64,000 nucleotides of DNA, from NCBI GenBank assembly GCA_030268105.1, contig BSDZ01000025.1, positions 1,178,001-1,242,000 of the forward strand, written 5' to 3'. A program made the translations under genes and the position numbers. The notes beneath the pieces are model-generated. The model made no database searches. It was not told the DNA's origin and saw nothing but the letters and a program-made list of their open reading frames with translations. This DNA comes from Volvox africanus. Taxonomy: Eukaryota; Chlorophyta; Chlorophyceae; Chlamydomonadales; Volvocaceae. Of this stretch, positions 32,236 through 46,766 are shown one piece after another; position 1 is the stretch's first letter; each line of letters opens with the position of its first letter.

Positions 32236-35200
32236 GGATAGCTCCACAGCTACATTCCCTACCATGCAAACAACGGGATATGGACCAATCCAGCGAGGTA
32301 ACAATTTGTGGGAACCGTCGGCGAGCGAACGCAAGTTCTTAGTGCTCAATAATACCATTTGTCCCACCGAAAATGTTACGTCTCGCTTGGATTTATTATA
32401 ATAGTCCGTCGTCCGTTGTTGTGCCGCGTCCAAGCATGCATTCGTGTCTGTCATGCAGGATAGGAACGACTTGGCAAAGGTTTTAGCCGCAGGAATTTTT
32501 ATCTCCAACTCTCGCCACACGGGTAGCGCAGGATGGAATCCATAATTCAGAAAGAAAGGGCTTTGACCTGTTGAGTGGTTAACAGCGTTGTTAAGTGCGA
32601 ATTCTGCCGAAGTCAGGAATGTATCCCAAACAGAGGGTGTGCGTCCCACAAAATTCCTCAACATGTCACCCAGCGTGCGATTTGTGCGTTCGGTTTGCCC
32701 ATCGGATTGTGGATGATATGCTGTGCTCAAATGAACGCGCATACTGACGAGTTGACAAAGCGCTTCCCAAAACTTAGACATGAATTGACCGCCGCGATCG
32801 GATATCACATTTTTAGGAACTCCATGCAATCGTACCACGTTATCGAAAAATAATCGTGCTGTTTGCTCAGCGGTGCAAGACGAGGTGCAGGGGGCTAAGT
32901 GAACCATTTTGGTCAATCAATCGACCACAACGAACACCGAGTCGTATCCCCCCTCAGTTTTGGGCAGCGCGACTACGAAGTCCATTGAAACACTTTCCCA
33001 AGGGGCATCTGGTATAGGTAAAGGTTGTAATAAACCCTGGCCCTTACCGGATAGTGCTTTATTGCGGTGACATAAACTGCACCTTTGCACGAAGTTTTCC
33101 GCATCCTTCACCACGCGCGGCCACCAGAACGAGCGTCGTATGAGCTCTGCCAGACGCGTACTTCCAGGATGTCCTGCTAACGGGTCCTCGTGGAACCGTG
33201 CAAAAATATCGTAGCGCAAAGCGTCGTCGTTCGGCACGACAATTTGTGTGGTCGAACCATCTTTCTGTAGCCACAAATCGTTGCGCTTGTGCAAATGTTC
33301 CACATTACTTGGTGAAGCAAACCATGGATCGGCCTGATATGCCATCTTAAGTCGTTGCGCGACATCCGCTGCTATCGGCACCTCCTGACTGCGCGAACGA
33401 GTAACCGGTGCTGCCAGAATCGCAGCATGCAATGATGGATGTCGACTGAGGGCGTCAGCAATATTAATTCTGCCGGCGATATACTCCCACGTACAGTCAA
33501 AACGAGATAGATATTCCATCCACTGGGCTTGTCGTCGGTTAAGCGTGGGGACACTCTGCAAGAATGTCAGCGGTTTGTGGTCAGTCTTCAGCGTAAAAGG
33601 GCGGCCTTCGAGGTAACAGCACCACTCCTTCAAAGCATGTAGAGCTGCCAACAGCTCCTGCTCTCTGGTTGTATATCGGGTCTCCGCACCGGAGAACTTC
33701 TTACTCGTGAAGGCGATCGGTCGTCCTTCCTGCAACAATACAGCGCCGCTTCCATGCAAGGAAGCATCCGATACAACTTCAACACGGAATGGCAACGAGT
33801 GATCAGGGAAAGAGAGGGTAACGTCGTCGGCGACGATTTGCTTGAGCTCTTCGAATGCCCGCTGACACGAGGGTGTCCAGGCTTCGAGGGAAGCGAAACC
33901 TCCTTTCTTCGTCAAATTCGTAAGCGGGGCTGCAATAATGGAGTATTTGTTAATAAACTTACGGAAGTAGTTGGTCAAACCCAAGAACTGGCGTAGTTTG
34001 GTGAGGTTCTGTGGCGCGGGCCACTCGCGAACCACAGCTACTTTCCGTGGATCCATCCTTATTCCAGTGGCCGACACGATGTGGCCCAAATACTCCACTT
34101 GAGGCTGCTCCCAAAAACACTTGGCGCGTTTAGCAAACAATTGCTCCCGCTTCATCACCTCAAGCACGAGCTTGAGATGCTTCAGGTGCTCCTCGCGCGT
34201 CTTGGAATATATTAAAATATCATCCAAATAACAAACGACGAACCTGTCAATATACGGTCTGAACATGCGATCCATCACTGCTTGAAATGTGGCGGGCGCA
34301 TTAGTAAGTCCAAACGACAAGACCGTGTACTCGAAGTGACCAAAGTCCGGAAAGCGGTTTTAAGAATATCAGAGGCAGCAATGCGTATCTGATTATACCC
34401 TTGTTGAAGGTCAATCGAGGAAAAATAAGCTGAGCCCTTCAGCTTACCGAGCAGGTCATCGACGTGCGGCAAAGGGTAGCGATTTTTAATTGTGGTCGCA
34501 TTCAAGCCCCGATAATCAATGCACGTCCGCAACGTCCCATCCTTCTTACCGACAAACAATATCGGCGCAGAATATGGCGATGTGCTGGGCCGAATCATAC
34601 CCTTTGCGAGCAGATCCCCCACTTGCCGCTTCACTTCATCTAGCTCCAACGGGCTTAACCTGTACATAGGTCGTGAAACAGGTTGTGCTCTGGGCACAAG
34701 AGGGATCGTATGGTCAACAGGTCGCATAGGTGGGAGCCCTGGGATGTCGCCAAAGACATCAGCATATTTATGCAGGAGGGCTTCGACCTCAAGATCCTTC
34801 ATGGTGGACTGCGCGGTGGTAGCATTCGATTGCACCCGTGGCCTCACAAGCAACACATGGGCGCCTTTCCATATCATCCGATTGGTTTCTTTGAGCCCAA
34901 TTAGCTTGGGTTCTTGATTTCCGCTGACGATCGCCGCCAAAGCGGAATTAACCTCAGGCTCCACAACAGTTCCGCCCTCCTCTGGTGTGACATCTTGGTA
35001 CGACAGGAAAGGTACCTTAGTCGATAGGTTCCCTTTGCACAAACTAAGTGTGGTGGACTCCATATCGATGTGCGCGCGGTACTGTCGTAATGTTGCGGCA
35101 CCCAAAATGTATTGTGCCGTCTCCAAGAGACCTTGTAGCACATACGGCTGGGCCCTAACACGCAGAGGGCCTATCGATAGGCTCAGGGTGATCCTGCCCA

Positions 35201-35954
35201 CGATGGGATGCTTACCTCCATCAGCGAGGGTAACCTGTGCACAATCAGACGACTGAGGGGTCAACCCCAAAGCATTCACCTCCTTTGCCGAGATGAAGTG
35301 GTCGCTGGCGCCAGTATCCACGAGCGCCTTCATCAGTCGACCTCCGAGGCCGATTTCAATAATAGGGACACGATTCCCTGTCGGAGTCGACTCCGTGGAA
35401 AGCAAAAGTGATCCTATAGCAGGTTCGAACCTGGTAGGACTTAAAAGAGGGGCCTCAAACCAAACTTCAACAGTATAAGATAGCTTAGGCAGTACCGTTG
35501 GTTTACCCGTCACATCTACACCATTAAACAAAGCGGTGCCCAACTCGAATCGGAGGACACATTGCATACCCTCCAACAGAGACGCCACTTTACGTTGGCT
35601 AAAAGAGGGAATCTATACGCAAGCCGCAGTGTCCGAATTTTGACGGCGGTACCTCTTATACCTGGTGAGCTGCTCGCACAGCTCACGGGAAGATGAAGGG
35701 ATAAATAGCGTAACGTGGCCGGCCAAGTCGAGGGAAGAAAGAGGGCAGCGTGGTGCAAATAAATTACACAACGGGTCAAAGTGGTTTAGTCCCGTGCGCC
35801 CGTCGAGCAAAAAACGTCGTCCGATAACGTGTTCTATTTGTCCAAAGACGGAAGGTAAAAGAGCCTTTACAGCCGGACGCAACGACGGCCAGCGGCCACG
35901 TTCACTTTCTTCAATCCCGGGAGAAGTCCCTTCCTCCACATCCCGGGCAACTTC
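32236..35954 (-). pseudogene. Gypsy-2 pol, - strand, unit 3, 3' end replaced by Gypsy-3
   Basis: Junction 2 is at 32235/32236 and lacks the two extra bases of junction 1. Shared breaks at TAG 35615-35613, RT deletion near 34344, TGA 32919-32917. It has Cys in EWCCYLEG and Gln in RRQAQWM (a CpG transition), both shared with units 4 and 5. Confidence 0.92.
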
Positions 35955-37193
35955 CTAAGTCGTCTTAGGCACGAAAGGTGGTAATAGAGAGCAGTCGCGA
36001 GTAGGGTGCTCTCCCGCACACCTCAAGCAAAGATTAGCGAACTTTCGATGATCAAACTCCGACCGTCGGCATTCCCACTTTTGCATATAGGGATCCTCTG
36101 TCCGGGGCTTTTTGACGCTAGGAGCCGCGTTCTGCATTGCAGCTACAGACGGCGTGCTCCCCCTTCGCTATCCTTTCGCATGGCCCGAGCTCGGCCCAGC
36201 TCCCGCAGACCCACGATTGCTTGGGCTTTGGCGTCCGCGATTATCATACCGTCTTTCCTTTCGAACCGTATTCATGGCCACCGTGGGGCGTTGACGATCG
36301 GAACCATGGTCCTTCGGTGTCGACTCCAAAGGTGGTTCCTGCGCTCGCATCGCGTGAATACAAGGATTAATTTGCTTAGCGTCCTTTCCAGCTAAATTCC
36401 GAACTTCTGCACCTCTAGCAAAAGCTACTAAAGCATCATAAGATTGAAATGGAATTCCACTGAGATCAGTGGCACACCACCGCGCAAGGGATTCAGTGAG
36501 ACCACGATGAAACCAGAAGATACGATCCTCCTCAGGAAAGGTAACGATAGGAGTTCTCAATGCCTCGAAACAGGACTGATAAGCAGGAATGGTCTCGTGT
36601 GGACGCATATGGTACGTGCCTTGTGCCAGCATCTTACGAGCCTCATTGCTACACGAGCGAACTTCCGTAGCAAAGCGGGGGAGGAGAGCATCGATCAGGT
36701 TATCAAATGTGTACTTGCCTCTAGCGGTGGTCCATTTGTCATACCAATCCTTTGCGGCACCCTCGAGGGTATTCCCAACGAACAGGCATTTAATAGAGTC
36801 GCATCCCCCGCCGTGCACCGCTTGCAGATATTGCCTAGCGTCGCAAACGTAAGCCCGTGTCCTATCCGTGACGCTATGCCCTGAATTCTTTGCCTTTTCG
36901 TCAGCGGAAATATTGAGCTTAGGCACGGGGATAGTCAACTTCATTACCTCCGGTATTCCGAGGGGTTCTTGAACCGCGGGTGTTACCGGGGCCCGTTGTG
37001 CTCCAACTCCTTCACTAGTTGTAGCCACTGCCAACAGTGGTACAATTAAGTGTGAAGGGGTCTGAAGAACAATGGGATCAGACATAATACAAGTCCCGAC
37101 GGTATCGGGATCAGCAAAAGCAGTTCTAGAGGCAAGACCGCCATCGGGCTGGCTGGCGGTGCCCAGATAGGAACTATCTTTGCGTCCCGACAT
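35955..37193 (-). pseudogene. Gypsy-2 gag, - strand, unit 3
   Basis: In-frame TAG at 36170-36168 and terminal TAG at 35957-35955. Its protein matches those of units 4 and 5 (YDKW, DALLPRF, NEARK). Confidence 0.91.
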
Positions 37194-37657
37194 AAGGCAC
37201 GAACTTATACGGGTGAACAGGAATTTACTAAAAGATCTGTGAACAGGTAACGCAAGAGGAATTTTCGATTACTCGTGTACCGACAGAACTCCTGAGTAAC
37301 TCGAGAAGGAAAGCGACGTAATCTGTAAGGCCGTCTCTTATCTCAGTAGTCTTCTGAATCAAGGCTTTAATCTGGTCCGAATTTAGGTATTGTCCGGCCA
37401 ACACAGTGTTTAGTGTTGGCGTACGCTCAGCTGCGGCTCACAGTGCAAGCTCGCAACGAGAGTGCAGCAACTAGTTACCAACAGATATCTAGGATTACAA
37501 ACCGGAAGCGGCGGCGTCCAGGACGGCGCGGCCAAGATCCTCAGCGAAGGTGTCTAAAGGGCTGCGGCGCGTGTCGTCGTCGCTCACCATCGCGAGAACC
37601 TACTTCCGATGAGGGACAATGAGACAGTCGTGAATTTACCCGTCTCGATACCAAGTT
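37194..37657 (-). other. Gypsy-2 leader and primer-binding site, unit 3
   Basis: Noncoding leader, with the primer-binding site at 37653-37639. Confidence 0.65.
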
Positions 37658-38490
37658 TGTTGTATCCTTCCTTCTTCAATCATGCATTAGATCTGCACGT
37701 CTGGATGTTAGCTGAGTGCATACCGAGCTTACGAACAGCAAGGCGATTCAATGCGAGTAAAGTGACAGCGGAAGACTCAACAGCAAGGAAAGATTCAACT
37801 TACAATAGCCTTCGATTACAAATTGGTAGTCGGCCGTCAGACCCTGCGGGCAATGTTCATCATCCGGCTGAAGATGCTATGCTGGAATAGCTCAGGCCGA
37901 ATATAAATGCATGAAACTTATATATCCGAATTAGATTATGTTAAGTACACGAGTACTTAGTCCAAAGTAGCGTCGAGCCGACTTTGGTCTCTAGGCGGCC
38001 GTCCTCGCACCTACCACGTCGTGATACCGATGCGCAGTACAGGTCTCACTGGATTCTGATCTCAAGTGTGAGTACCTTCATAGTACTGTTCTAAATAGCG
38101 TGTCATCCGTGATATTGTTGAATGCAACGCATGCAATATGCAAAGGACCGAATATCCATATTCAGTTGCCGACCCAACCATCGCGATCGTCGCCTTCTTG
38201 CATACGCGTATGGTTTATGACGTAAATGACGTTAATGACGTAAATGAGGTAATAATATTTAAAGTATTATTACGTGATATAAATTGCCAATGGATAGATC
38301 GCGCATTAATTATCAGCCTCAAGTCAAACATGTTGACCGACAGCACGATGTCGTAAATGATAATGCGACATGCCTGTTTAGCTAGATATATTCGAGTATA
38401 TCATGCTAATATGATTGTATTATGCTTCATAGTGTTCGAATGCATTGCGGCCTATTTCGGTGCAAACGGTGATCGAACTGGCGTACAACA
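37658..38490 (-). repeat. Gypsy-2 5' LTR, unit 3
   Basis: Full-length 833-base LTR with the triple TGACGT block at about 38218-38248. Confidence 0.92.
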
Positions 38491-41410
38491 ACGGGTGCAA
38501 TCGAATGCTACCACCGCGCAGTCCACCATGAAGGATCTTGAGGTCGAAGCCCTCCTGCATAAATATGCTGATGTCTTTGGCGACATCCCAGGGCTCCCAC
38601 CTATGCGACCTGTTGACCATACGATCCCTCTTGTGCCCAGAGCACAACCTGTTTCACGACCTATGTACAGGTTAAGCCCGTTGGAGCTAGATGAAGTGAA
38701 GCGGCAAGTGGGGGATCTGCTCGCAAAGGGTATGATTCGGCCCAGCACATCGCCATATTCTGCGCCGATATTGTTTGTCGGTAAGAAGGATGGGACGTTG
38801 CGGACGTGCATTGATTATCGGGGCTTGAATGCGACCACAATTAAAAATCGCTACCCTTTGCCGCACGTCGATGACCTGCTCGGTAAGCTGAAGGGCTCAG
38901 CTTATTTTTCCTCGATTGACCTTCAACAAGGGTATAATCAGATACGCATTGCTGCCTCTGATATTCTTAAAACCGCTTTCCGGACTTTGGTCACTTCGAG
39001 TACACGGTCTTGTTGTTTGGACTTACTAATGCGCCCGCCACATTTCAAGCAGTGATGGATCGCATGTTCAGACCGTATATTGACAGGTTCGTCGTTTGTT
39101 ATTTGGATGATATTTTAATATATTCCAAGACGCGCGAGGAGCACCTGAAGCATCTCAAGCTCGTGCTTGAGGTGATGAAGCGGGAGCAATTGTTTGCTAA
39201 ACGCGCCAAGTGTTTTTGGGAGCAGCCTCAAGTGGAGTATTTGGGCCACATCGTGTCGGCCACTGGAATAAGGATGGATCCACGGAAAGTAGCTGTGGTT
39301 CGCGAGTGGCCCGCGCCACAGAACCTCACCAAACTACGCCAGTTCTTGGGTTTGACCAACTACTTCCGTAAGTTTATTAACAAATACTCCATTATTGCAG
39401 CCCCGCTTACGAATTTGACGAAGAAAGGAGGTTTCGCTTCCCTCGAAGCCTGGACACCCTCGTGTCAGCGGGCATTCGAAGAGCTCAAGCAAATCGTCGC
39501 CGACGACGTTACCCTCTCTTTCCCTGATCACTCGTTGCCATTCCGTGTTGAAGTTGTATCGGATGCTTCCTTGCATGGAAGCGGCGCTGTATTGTTGCAG
39601 GAAGGACGACCGATCGCCTTCACGAGTAAGAAGTTCTCCGGTGCGGAGACCCGATATACAACCAGAGAGCAGGAGCTGTTGGCAGCTCTACATGCTTTGA
39701 AGGAGTGGCGCTGTTACCTCGAAGGCCGCCCTTTTACGCTGAAGACTGACCACAAACCGCTGACATTCTTGCAGAGTGTCCCCACGCTTAACCGACGACA
39801 AGCCCGGTGGATGGAATATCTATCTCGTTTTGACTGTACGTGGGAGTATATCGCCGGCAGAATTAATATTGCTGACGCCCTCAGTCGACATCCATCATTG
39901 CATGCTGCGATTCTGGCAGCACCGGTTACTTGTTCGCGCAGTCAGGAGGTGCCGATAGCAGCGGATCTCGCGCAACGACTTAAGATGGCATATCAGGCCG
40001 ATCCATGGTTTGCTTCACCAAGTAATGTGGAACATTTGCACAAGCGCAACGATTTGTGGCTACAGAAAGATGGTTCGACCACACAAATTGTCGTGCCGAA
40101 CGACGACGCTTTGCGCTACGATATTTTTGCACGGTTCCACGAGGACCCGTTAGCAGGACATCCTGGAAGTACGCGTCTGGCAGAGCTCATACGACGCTCG
40201 TTCTGGTGGCCGCGCGTGGTGAAGGATGCGGAAAACTTCGTGCAAAGGTGCAGTTTATGTCACCGCAATAAAGCACTATCCGGTAAGGGCCAGGGTTTAT
40301 TACAACCTTTACCTATACCAGATGCCCCTTGGGAAAGTGTTTCAATGGACTTCGTAGTCGCGCTGCCCAAAACTGAGGGGGGATACGACTCGGTGTTCGT
40401 TGTGGTCGATTGATTGACCAAAATGGTTCACTTAGCCCCCTGCACCTCGTCTTGCACCGCTGAGCAAACAGCACGATTATTTTTCGATAACGTGGTACGA
40501 TTGCATGGAGTTCCTAAAAATGTGATATCCGATCGCGGCGGTCAATTCATGTCTAAGTTTTGGGAAGCGCTTTGTCAACTCGTCAGTATGCGCGTTCATT
40601 TGAGCACAGCATATCATCCACAATCCGATGGGCAAACCGAACGCACAAATCGCACGCTGGGTGACATGTTGAGGAATTTTGTGGGACGCACACCCTCTGT
40701 TTGGGATACATTCCTGACTTCGGCAGAATTCGCACTTAACAACGCTGTTAACCACTCAACAGGCCCTTTCTTTCTGAATTATGGATTCCATCCTGCGCTA
40801 CCCGTGTGGCGAGAGTTGGAGATAAATATTCCTGCGGCTAAAACCTTTGCCAAGTCGTTCCTATCCCGCATGACAGACGCGAAGGCATGTTTGGACGCGG
40901 CACAACAACGGACGACGGACTATTATAATAAATCCAAACAAGACGTAACATTTTCGGTGGGACAAATGGTATTATTGAGCACTAAGAACTTGCGTTCGCT
41001 CGCCGACGGTTCCCACAAATTGCTACCTCGCTGGATTGGTCCATATCCCGTTGTTTGCATGGTAGGGAATGTAGCTGTGGAGCTATCCCTACCCTCTGAC
41101 ATGAATATCCATCCCACATTTCATATTTCACTCATCCGTCCTTATCACGGCACGGAGCCCATTACAAACAACACCGATACCCCTGCAGTAATGGACCCCG
41201 GTCCCAAGACCTGGATCGCAGGCAAGCAAAAAGTGTATGATGTGGAGCGATATAGGTCGACAACGATGAAAGCGGAAGGTGCACGAATATCTGGTCAAGT
41301 GGACTGGCTATTCTAGCGAGCATAATTCGTGGGAGCCGATGCGTAACTTCTCACCGGAAATGAAGCCCCTATTGGAGGAAGCTCGTCTACGTGCCACGCA
41401 GACCCAATGA
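38491..41410 (+). pseudogene. Gypsy-2 pol, + strand, unit 3
   Basis: RT deletion at 38985/38986, TGA 40411-40413 and chromodomain frameshift as in the other units. It carries the converted allele block like units 2 and 4, and CGCCAG near 39338, shared with units 4 and 5 but not with units 1 and 2. Confidence 0.92.
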
Positions 41411-41469
41411 TCTCTGCAGTCGATGCTGTCTGATGCAGCAAGGATGCTGCATACGGGAGGGGGGATAGT

Positions 41470-42023
41470 TGTTGTATGCTGGTTCGATCACCGGTTGCAC
41501 TGAAATAGGCCGCAATGCATTCGAACATTATGAAGCATAATACAATCATATTAGCATGATATACTCGAGTATATCTAGCTAATCAGGCATGTCGCATTAT
41601 CATCTACGACATTGTGCTGTCGGTCAACATGTTTGACTCGAGGCCGATAATTAATGCGTGATCTATCCATTGGCATTTTATATCATGTAATAATACTTTA
41701 AATATTATTACCTCATTTACGTCATAAACCATACGCGTATGCGAGAAGGCCATGATCGCGGTGGTTGGGTCGGCAACTGAATATCGATATTAGAACCTTT
41801 GCATATTACATGCATTGCATCCATTAATATCACGGATGACACGATATTTAGAACATTACTACGAAGGTACTCACACTTGAGATCGGAATCCAGTGAGACC
41901 TGTACTGCGCATCGGTATCACGACATGATAGGTGCGAGGACGGCCGCCTAGAGACCGAAGTCGGCTCGACACTACCTTGGACTAAGTACCCGTGTACTTT
42001 ACTCTATCTAATTTGCATACATG
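41470..42023 (+). repeat. Truncated Gypsy-2 3' LTR, unit 3
   Basis: Polypurine tract at 41455-41469; interrupted by Gypsy-3 at 42024. Confidence 0.85.
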
Positions 42024-42442
42024 TGTTGTATATGTTACCCACGAAGGGTGGTATCAAAAGATACCGGTTGTTGTGCCAGAGCCCGATTAAGTAGAGCCGC
42101 CGACTGGATCGTACTTGAGAGACCATAAGGCGAACCAGGCGTGACCTTCAGAAGTCACCACTACAACCGGGGATTCAGTGAACCAGGAACCAGATGTTCC
42201 ACCATTTACCATTCAGTCGGTAAATGGCCCACTCCATACAGGTTATGGAGTAACTTCAGGTTCGGATGTTTCAGGAAGTCGGTTAGAATTGGTCGTCGAC
42301 AGCCGAGACCAAATCCACAAATCGAATGCCAGATGGAAACATGAAACAGTTAATCTGATAATTAAATATATGATATTATAAAATAATGAACAGATAATTC
42401 TTATATCTTAATGATTTACCGAAATGCATTAAGGATACAACA
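42024..42442 (-). repeat. Gypsy-3 3' LTR, unit 3
   Basis: 419 bases, same boundaries as in unit 1. Confidence 0.87.
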
Positions 42443-42511
42443 ATTGTTCCCCCTCTGGATGCAGCGTCCCGATGCATGAAAAGAGAGCAGACAGGTTGAG
42501 GTAGGACAGCG

Positions 42512-43047
42512 TCAGAGAGGTCCGTCCTTAGACTGTGCCCGCAGCCTAGCTTCATCAAGCAGGGGTTTCATGTCAGGGGTGAAGTTACGTGCAGGTTCCC
42601 AGCTATTGTGCTCAGATGAATACCCAGACCATTTAACCAGGTACTCATGTACATTGTGCTTACGCCTAACCTTGCCAACACGTCGTGCATGGTAATCTAG
42701 GATACGTTCGACAGCATACAGGGTCTGCTTACCCGATAACCAGGTAGAGGGATTAGCTTCCGTAACAGGAGGGATGCTATCATTAGCCTCAGGCAGAGTA
42801 CCCCGATATGGACGTAGGAGAGATACATGAAATGTGGGATGAATGCGTAGGTCAGATGGGAGTTGTAACTCTACAGCCACCGACCCTACCATGCGTACGA
42901 CAGGATAAGGCCCCTCAAAGTGCGGTAATAACTTGTGAGACCCATCAGCCAGGGAACGAAGGTTTTTTGTGCTCAACATAACCAGCTGGCCCTTAGTGAA
43001 CGTGACGTCCTTTTTGGACTTGTTATAATAGTCCATAGCCCGTTGCT
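42512..43047 (-). pseudogene. Gypsy-3 pol 3' end with chromodomain, unit 3
   Basis: Unbroken frame as in unit 2; junction 3 is at 43047/43048. Confidence 0.88.
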
Positions 43048-46000
43048 GGATAGCTCCACAGCTACATTCCCTACCATGCAAACAACGGGATATGGACCAA
43101 TCCAGCGAGGTAACAATTTGTGGGAACCGTCGGCGAGCGAACGCAAGTTCTTAGTGCTCAATAATACCATTTGTCCCACCGAAAATGTTACGTCTCGCTT
43201 GGATTTATTATAATAGTCCGTCGTCCGTTGTTGTGCCGCGTCCAAGCATGCATTCGTGTCTGTCATGCAGGATAGGAACGACTTGGCAAAGGTTTTAGCC
43301 GCAGGAATTTTTATCTCCAACTCTCGCCACACGGGTAGCGCAGGATGGAATCCATAATTCAGAAAGAAAGGGCTTTGACCTGTTGAGTGGTTAACAGCGT
43401 TGTTAAGTGCGAATTCTGCCGAAGTCAGGAATGTATCCCAAACAGAGGGTGTGCGTCCCACAAAATTCCTCAACATGTCACCCAGCGTGCGATTTGTGCG
43501 TTCGGTTTGCCCATCGGATTGTGGATGATATGCTGTGCTCAAATGAACGCGCATACTGACGAGTTGACAAAGCGCTTCCCAAAACTTAGACATGAATTGA
43601 CCGCCGCGATCGGATATCACATTTTTAGGAACTCCATGCAATCGTACCACGTTATCAAAAAATAATCGTGCTGTTTGCTCAGCGGTGCAAGACGAGGTGC
43701 AGGGGGCTAAGTGAACCATTTTGGTCAATCAATCGACCACAACGAACACCGAGTCGTATCCCCCCTCAGTTTTGGGCAGCGCGACTACGAAGTCCATTGA
43801 AACACTTTCCCAAGGGGCATCTGGTATAGGTAAAGGTTGTAATAAACCCTGGCCCTTACCGGATAGTGCTTTATTGCGGTGACATAAACTGCACCTTTGC
43901 ACGAAGTTTTCCGCATCCTTCACCACGCGCGGCCACCAGAACGAGCGTCGTATGAGCTCTGCCAGACGCGTACTTCCAGGATGTCCTGCTAACGGGTCCT
44001 CGTGGAACCGTGCAAAAATATCGTAGCGCAAAGCGTCGTCGTTCGGCACGACAATTTGTGTGGTCGAACCATCTTTCTGTAGCCACAAATCGTTGCGCTT
44101 GTGCAAATGTTCCACATTACTTGGTGAAGCAAACCATGGATCGGCCTGATATGCCATCTTAAGTCGTTGCGCGACATCCGCTGCTATCGGCACCTCCTGA
44201 CTGCGCGAACGAGTAACCGGTGCTGCCAGAATCGCAGCATGCAATGATGGATGTCGACTGAGGGCGTCAGCAATATTAATTCTGCCGGCGATATACTCCC
44301 ACGTACAGTCAAAACGAGATAGATATTCCATCCACTGGGCTTGTCGTCGGTTAAGCGTGGGGACACTCTGCAAGAATGTCAGCGGTTTGTGGTCAGTCTT
44401 CAGCGTAAAAGGGCGGCCTTCGAGGTAACAGCACCACTCCTTCAAAGCATGTAGAGCTGCCAACAGCTCCTGCTCTCTGGTTGTATATCGGGTCTCCGCA
44501 CCGGAGAACTTCTTACTCGTGAAGGCGATCGGTCGTCCTTCCTGCAACAATACAGCGCCGCTTCCATGCAAGGAAGCATCCGATACAACTTCAACACGGA
44601 ATGGCAACGAGTGATCAGGGAAAGAGAGGGTAACGTCGTCGGCGACGATTTGCTTGAGCTCTTCGAATGCCCGCTGACACGAGGGTGTCCAGGCTTCGAG
44701 GGAAGCGAAACCTCCTTTCTTCGTCAAATTCGTAAGCGGGGCTGCAATAATGGAGTATTTGTTAATAAACTTACGGAAGTAGTTGGTCAAACCCAAGAAC
44801 TGGCGTAGTTTGGTGAGGTTCTGTGGCGCGGGCCACTCGCGAACCACAGCTACTTTCCGTGGATCCATCCTTATTCCAGTGGCCGACACGATGTGGCCCA
44901 AATACTCCACTTGAGGCTGCTCCCAAAAACACTTGGCGCGTTTAGCAAACAATTGCTCCCGCTTCATCACCTCAAGCACGAGCTTGAGATGCTTCAGGTG
45001 CTCCTCGCGCGTCTTGGAATATATTAAAATATCATCCAAATAACAAACGACGAACCTGTCAATATACGGTCTGAACATGCGATCCATCACTGCTTGAAAT
45101 GTGGCGGGCGCATTAGTAAGTCCAAACGACAAGACCGTGTACTCGAAGTGACCAAAGTCCGGAAAGCGGTTTTAAGAATATCAGAGGCAGCAATGCGTAT
45201 CTGATTATACCCTTGTTGAAGGTCAATCGAGGAAAAATAAGCTGAGCCCTTCAGCTTACCGAGCAGGTCATCGACGTGCGGCAAAGGGTAGCGATTTTTA
45301 ATTGTGGTCGCATTCAAGCCCCGATAATCAATGCACGTCCGCAACGTCCCATCCTTCTTACCGACAAACAATATCGGCGCAGAATATGGTGATGTGCTGG
45401 GCCGAATCATACCCTTTGCGAGCAGATCCCCCACTTGCCGCTTCACTTCATCTAGCTCCAACGGGCTTAACCTGTACATAGGTCGTGAAACAGGTTGTGC
45501 TCTGGGCACAAGAGGGATCGTATGGTCAACAGGTCGCATAGGTGGGAGCCCTGGGATGTCGCCAAAGACATCAGCATATTTATGCAGGAGGGCTTCGACC
45601 TCAAGATCCTTCATGGTGGACTGCGCGGTGGTAGCATTCGATTGCACCCGTGGCCTCACAAGCAACACATGGGCGCCTTTCCATATCATCCGATTGGTTT
45701 CTTTGAGCCCAATTAGCTTGGGTTCTTGATTTCCGCTGACGATCGCCGCCAAAGCGGAATTAACCTCAGGCTCCACAACAGTTCCGCCCTCCTCTGGTGT
45801 GACATCTTGGTACGACAGGAAAGGTACCTTAGTCGATAGGTTCCCTTTGCACAAACTAAGTGTGGTGGACTCCATATCGATGTGCGCGCGGTACTGTCGT
45901 AATGTTGCGGCACCCAAAATGTATTGTGCCATCTCCAAGAGACCTTGTAGCACATACGGCTGGGCCCTAACACGCAGAGGGCCTATCGATAGGCTCAGGG

Positions 46001-46766
46001 TGATCCTGCCCACGATGGGATGCTTACCTCCATCAGCGAGGGTAACCTGTGCACAATCAGACGACTGAGGGGTCAACCCCAAAGCATTCACCTCCTTTGC
46101 CGAGATGAAGTGGTCGCTGGCGCCAGTATCCACGAGCGCCTTCATCAGTCGACCTCCGAGGCCGATTTCAATAATAGGGACACGATTCCCTGTCGGAGTC
46201 GACTCCGTGGAAAGCAAAAGTGATCCTATAGCAGGTTCGAACCTGGTAGGACTTAAAAGAGGGGCCTCAAACCAAACTTCAACAGTATAAGATAGCTTAG
46301 GCAGTACCGTTGGTTTACCCGTCACATCTACACCATTAAACAAAGCGGTGCCCAACTCGAATCGGAGGACACATTGCATACCCTCCAACAGAGACGCCAC
46401 TTTACGTTGGCTAAAAGAGGGAATCTATACGCAAGCCGCAGTGTCCGAATTTTGACGGCGGTACCTCTTATACCTGGTGAGCTGCTCGCACAGCTCACGG
46501 GAAGATGAAGGGATAAATAGCGTAACGTGGCCGGCCAAGTCGAGGGAAGAAAGAGGGCAGCGTGGTGCAAATAAATTACACAACGGGTCAAAGTGGTTTA
46601 GTCCCGTGCGCCCGTCGAGCAAAAAACGTCGTCCGATAACGTGTTCTATTTGTCCAAAGACGGAAGGTAAAAGAGCCTTTACAGCCGGACGCAACGACGG
46701 CCAGCGGCCACGTTCACTTTCTTCAATCCCGGGAGAAGTCCCTTCCTCCACATCCCGGGCAACTTC
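43048..46766 (-). pseudogene. Gypsy-2 pol, - strand, unit 4, 3' end replaced by Gypsy-3
   Basis: Shared breaks at TAG 46427-46425, RT deletion near 45156, TGA 43731-43729. Unit 4 has two private changes, both CpG to CpA on the + strand: one near 43658 and one near 45931 (Thr to Met in the protease-RT part). It shares TGATGTG near 45389 with unit 5 only. Confidence 0.92.
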
